Part shown: one piece after another, positions 6,331 through 7,845 of the stretch
Position numbering within the stretch: position 1 is the stretch's first letter
Layout: every line of letters begins with the position of its first letter
Notes under the pieces: model-generated
The model's input: only the letters and a program-made list of their open reading frames with translations
Database searches by the model: none
Told to the model about the DNA's origin: nothing
Assembly (NCBI GenBank): GCA_020722945.1
Contig: DYJV01000055.1
Span: 8,607-16,451, forward strand
Direction of reading: 5' to 3'
DNA: 7,845 nucleotides
From: Candidatus Methylomirabilis sp.
GTDB lineage: Bacteria; DYJV01
Translations under genes and position numbers: made by a program

Positions 6331-7198
6331 TTTTCCACCTTACAGACCTCCAAATGAAGCAGATAGCTGCCTTATAAGATTTACAAGGGGATGTCCATGG
6401 AATAAGTGCCAATTCTGTATGATGTATAAAAGGGTAAAATTTGAAATACGGGGTGTTGACGAAATATTAGAAGATATCCAAAATGCTCCCTCCATCTTTG
6501 GCAGAGATATAAAAAGTGTTTTTATAGGGGATTCAGATTCTCTCTTGATGAAAACAGATACTCTTGTCACTCTTCTAAAAAAAATAAGAGAAGTTTTCCC
6601 CAATTTAGATAGAGTTACAAGTTATGCAAGAATCAAAACTCTCAAAGCAAAAGGTCAAGATAATCTCAAAAAACTTTTTGACGCTGGTCTGACAAGGGTC
6701 CATATAGGTCTTGAATCTGGCAGTGATAAGGTGCTCGAGCTTATAAACAAAGGCTCAAAAGCTAAACATTTTATACAAACAGCACCAATGATTCACAAAT
6801 CAGGACTACAGTTTAGCCTCTATGTTCTTCTTGCAGTAGGAGGAAAAGAGTATTCCCATATTCACTCATCAGAAACAGCAGAGGTAATAAACCAATCAAA
6901 TCCTGATTTTGTAAGATTCCGAACCATTATCCCTATCCCCGGAAGTGGTATAGATAAGATGTTTACTTCTGGTGAGCTTACATATCTCTCTGATAAAGAT
7001 ATTATAGCAGAACAATTAAATATAATACGAAATATTCAAGCCAAAACCTATATCGCCAATGACCATATTTCAAACCTTGTATCGATTGAGGGGGAGATTC
7101 CCCAAAAAAAAGATTACTTTCTAAATATCCTTCAAAAAGCTTACGATTCTTTTGGTGATAAGAGCAGAGATAAAGAGAAACTTTTAAGATACCTTTAA
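6317..7198 (+). CDS. Radical SAM protein with CX4CX2C cluster motif
   Basis: An iron-sulfur/S-adenosylmethionine enzyme of 293 residues, probably cytoplasmic. Seen: RFTRGCPWNKCQFCMMYK (21-38), where C26, C31 and C34 would bind a [4Fe-4S] cluster. The spacing is CX4CX2C rather than the common CX3CX2C. Further landmarks are VFIGDSDSLLM (68-78), at the place of the SAM-binding GGE-like strand, and HIGLESGSDKVLELINKG (129-146), a motif of the COG1032/Elp3-like branch. No B12-binding domain precedes it, and no extra cluster motif or TRAM domain follows. The protein is therefore a compact single-domain form, and its substrate is unknown. Proteins with this TRGCPWNxCxFC opening are found across anaerobes, generally unannotated. 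The ATG lies 12 bases after GAAGAGG and overlaps tatC by 14 bases, so it belongs to the same transcript. It ends the gene cluster; a T-run follows the stop. Confidence 0.88.
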   Translation: MKQYDFPPYRPPNEADSCLIRFTRGCPWNKCQFCMMYKRVKFEIRGVDEILEDIQNAPSIFGRDIKSVFIGDSDSLLMKTDTLVTLLKKIREVFPNLDRVTSYARIKTLKAKGQDNLKKLFDAGLTRVHIGLESGSDKVLELINKGSKAKHFIQTAPMIHKSGLQFSLYVLLAVGGKEYSHIHSSETAEVINQSNPDFVRFRTIIPIPGSGIDKMFTSGELTYLSDKDIIAEQLNIIRNIQAKTYIANDHISNLVSIEGEIPQKKDYFLNILQKAYDSFGDKSRDKEKLLRYL

Positions 7199-7207
7199 TT
7201 TTTTTTT
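7199..7207 (+). terminator. Possible weak transcription end after the radical SAM gene
   Basis: Nine T residues follow the TAA stop directly. No GC-rich stem precedes them, so this is not a convincing intrinsic terminator. A bulged hairpin starts about 20 bases downstream but lacks a T-tract of its own. The end of the cluster is likely near here because no further plus-strand gene follows for 460 bases. Confidence 0.25.
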
Positions 7208-7222
7208 AAAAACATAAATTAG

Positions 7223-7256
7223 GCTTGTCTATTGTGTCAACAATACAGACAGGAGC
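7223..7256. repeat. Imperfect palindrome / hairpin 1
   Basis: TGTCT-ATTGT (7226-7235) pairs with ACAAT (7240-7244) and AGACA (7247-7251), with a two-base bulge (AC) and a GTCA loop; GCT/AGC can extend the base around a GG bulge. The 3' arm carries CAGACAGG, also found in hairpin 2 about 96 bases further on. Confidence 0.5.
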
Positions 7257-7329
7257 TGAATAAATTATTACAATTAATGTAAATAAAAAACTATCTGCAA
7301 ATAAATCTGCTTGTGCAGTCACCTATCAG

Positions 7330-7349
7330 CCTGCCTGTAGACAGACAGG
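7330..7349. repeat. REP-like palindrome / hairpin 2
   Basis: CCTGCCTGT (7330-7338) and ACAGACAGG (7341-7349) are complementary except for one C-A mismatch, separated by AG. This GC-richer island in an AT-rich gap resembles the short CCTGnCTG/CAGnCAGG palindromes dispersed between genes in many bacteria. Its distribution in the genome is unknown. Confidence 0.5.
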
Positions 7350-7395
7350 GTAGACGCATACAGAAAATGTTTCTTAAAAAATGGGAGCAATTTTA

Positions 7396-7424
7396 TTGAC
7401 ATAGGAACTATTACCATTTATCAT
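7396..7424 (+). promoter_or_regulatory. Strong sigma-70-like promoter inside the intergenic region
   Basis: A perfect TTGACA (7396-7401) is followed after exactly 17 bases by TATCAT (7419-7424), five of six matching the -10 consensus. Transcription would start near 7431, about 228 bases before the next gene. It could drive a small RNA or a long leader of the downstream AAA-ATPase-like gene. Confidence 0.45.
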
Positions 7425-7623
7425 ATCAAATGTATATGAGAGATCTTTTTTAATATTATTCCAAATTTATTTTGAAACACCATCACTTTTTTTAGGCCTT
7501 GAAACAAATTCTCATTTGACAAACAAACAACCCTCCTACCTTGTCATTGATAGCAGTAGTAAAACAATTCTTCTATCCCAATATCCAATAACAAATGAGA
7601 TTAAAACTTAAAAAAATTTTCAT

Positions 7624-7652
7624 TTGAAATTATCTTTTTATCTTGCTATATC
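7624..7652 (+). promoter_or_regulatory. Candidate promoter immediately before the AAA-ATPase-like gene
   Basis: TTGAAA (7624-7629) and TATATC (7647-7652) are 17 bases apart. Only six bases separate the -10 from the ATG at 7659, so the expected transcription start coincides with the start codon. Each element differs from consensus, so support is moderate. Confidence 0.4.
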
Positions 7653-7658
7653 AACTTT

Positions 7659-7845
7659 ATGAAACTAAAAACTCTTCCGATAGGTCAATCTTCATTTGAA
7701 AGAATTATTAAAGAAAATAAAATCTATGTTGACAAAACAAGGCTTCTTTACAATCTGATAACAGAAGGAGAGTTTTACTTCCTCTCCCGCCCCAGACGAT
7801 TTGGCAAATCTTTACTTGTATCCACACTCAAAAATATCTTTCTTG
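7659..7845 (+). CDS. AAA-ATPase-like protein of the PD-(D/E)XK nuclease (DUF1703) family, 5' part
   Basis: Only the first 62 codons lie in the window; the frame is open at the right edge. Seen: LPIGQSSFERIIKENKIYVDKTRLLYNLI in pieces (6-34), then FYFLSRPRRFGKSLLVSTL (39-57). The I-x-x-x-x-x-Y-V-D-K-T and F-L-S-R-P-R-R-F-G-K-S-L blocks are diagnostic of the AAA-ATPase-like family (PF09820), which usually continues for 400-500 further residues and ends in a PD-(D/E)XK nuclease-like domain. R44-P-R-R-F-G-K50-S51 is the Walker A region. These genes are commonly multicopy and patchily distributed; their role is not established, with mobility, defence or DNA processing all proposed as possibilities. 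No Shine-Dalgarno sequence precedes the ATG (TCAACTTT is there instead), and a promoter ends six bases upstream, so translation may be leaderless. Whether the rest of the gene is intact cannot be seen. Confidence 0.85.
   Translation, partial: MKLKTLPIGQSSFERIIKENKIYVDKTRLLYNLITEGEFYFLSRPRRFGKSLLVSTLKNIFL

Larger units (their letters stand above)
7199..7658. other. Non-coding region of 460 bases with palindromes and a stray promoter
   Basis: No open frame of credible length or composition exists on either strand; the ATGs at 7381 and 7429 stop within about seven codons. The stretch holds two imperfect palindromes sharing ACAGACAGG, a small CTGC/GCAG hairpin (7307-7318), a good promoter-like pair (7396-7424) and a 9-bp inverted repeat with widely separated arms (7510-7518, 7592-7600). 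I see no remnant of a recognisable transposase. Confidence 0.7.

Noticed and set aside
7087-7103. GGGG...CCCC hairpin followed by an A-run near the end of the radical SAM gene
   Set aside because: It lies inside the coding sequence, and on the plus strand the stem is followed by A rather than T residues; on the minus strand the T-run precedes the stem, so it is not a terminator.
7516-7545. Second TTGACA in the intergenic region as a promoter
   Set aside because: No acceptable -10 element occurs 16-18 bases downstream.
7500-7550. Tiny minus-strand frame (MRICFKA) preceded by an AGGAGGG-like sequence
   Set aside because: Only seven codons, the spacing to the ribosome binding site is too long, and nothing supports a leader-peptide role.
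7199-7658. Insertion sequence or CRISPR array in the non-coding stretch
   Set aside because: No transposase fragments, no regularly spaced repeats and no terminal repeats with target duplications were seen.

Overview
The window is AT-rich bacterial chromosome. The low GC, a selenocysteine-containing SelD, a complete TatA/TatC pair, a DUF134/DUF5320 pair and an AAA-ATPase-like/PD-(D/E)XK family gene together suggest an anaerobic, respiring thermophile-type bacterium. Deferribacterota is my best guess, from recognition of the protein families rather than from any search.

Left part (1-691, minus strand). A small operon runs leftwards: a DUF134 helix-turn-helix/zinc-ribbon protein, then a Gly/Arg-rich DUF5320-type peptide that leaves the window. 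A TTGACT-17-TATATT promoter overlies two copies of a 13-bp repeat, which look like operator sites. Between this operon and the next lies a divergent intergenic region (632-852).

Central part (853-7198, plus strand). Eight genes are packed tail to head with gaps of 0-32 bases or short overlaps, so they are probably co-transcribed: yedF, selD, a class I/II aminotransferase, a metal-dependent amidohydrolase, a membrane-anchored NusG-domain-II protein, tatA, tatC and a radical SAM protein. The key point is selD. Its reading frame starts at 1480 and contains an in-frame TGA at 1528-1530, exactly at the catalytic position (residue 17), followed by a bacterial-SECIS-like hairpin. A standard gene caller would truncate it to a TTG start at 1555. 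The cell must therefore insert selenocysteine, and it makes its own selenophosphate synthetase as a selenoprotein. YedF is the usual selenium-metabolism partner. The Tat genes would export folded cofactor-containing enzymes, a class that often includes selenocysteine formate dehydrogenases; that link is inference.

Right part (7199-7845). A non-coding stretch of 460 bases holds two imperfect palindromes that share a short motif, a good-looking isolated promoter and a widely spaced inverted repeat. It is followed by the 5' end of an AAA-ATPase-like gene of a family that is often multicopy. This gene has no visible ribosome binding site, and a promoter ends only six bases before its ATG, which suggests a leaderless mRNA. 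I see no CRISPR array, tRNA, rRNA or intact insertion sequence. No wholly new system is evident; the best leads are the Sec-SelD, the operator pair, the CX4CX2C radical SAM protein and the 3' intergenic region.
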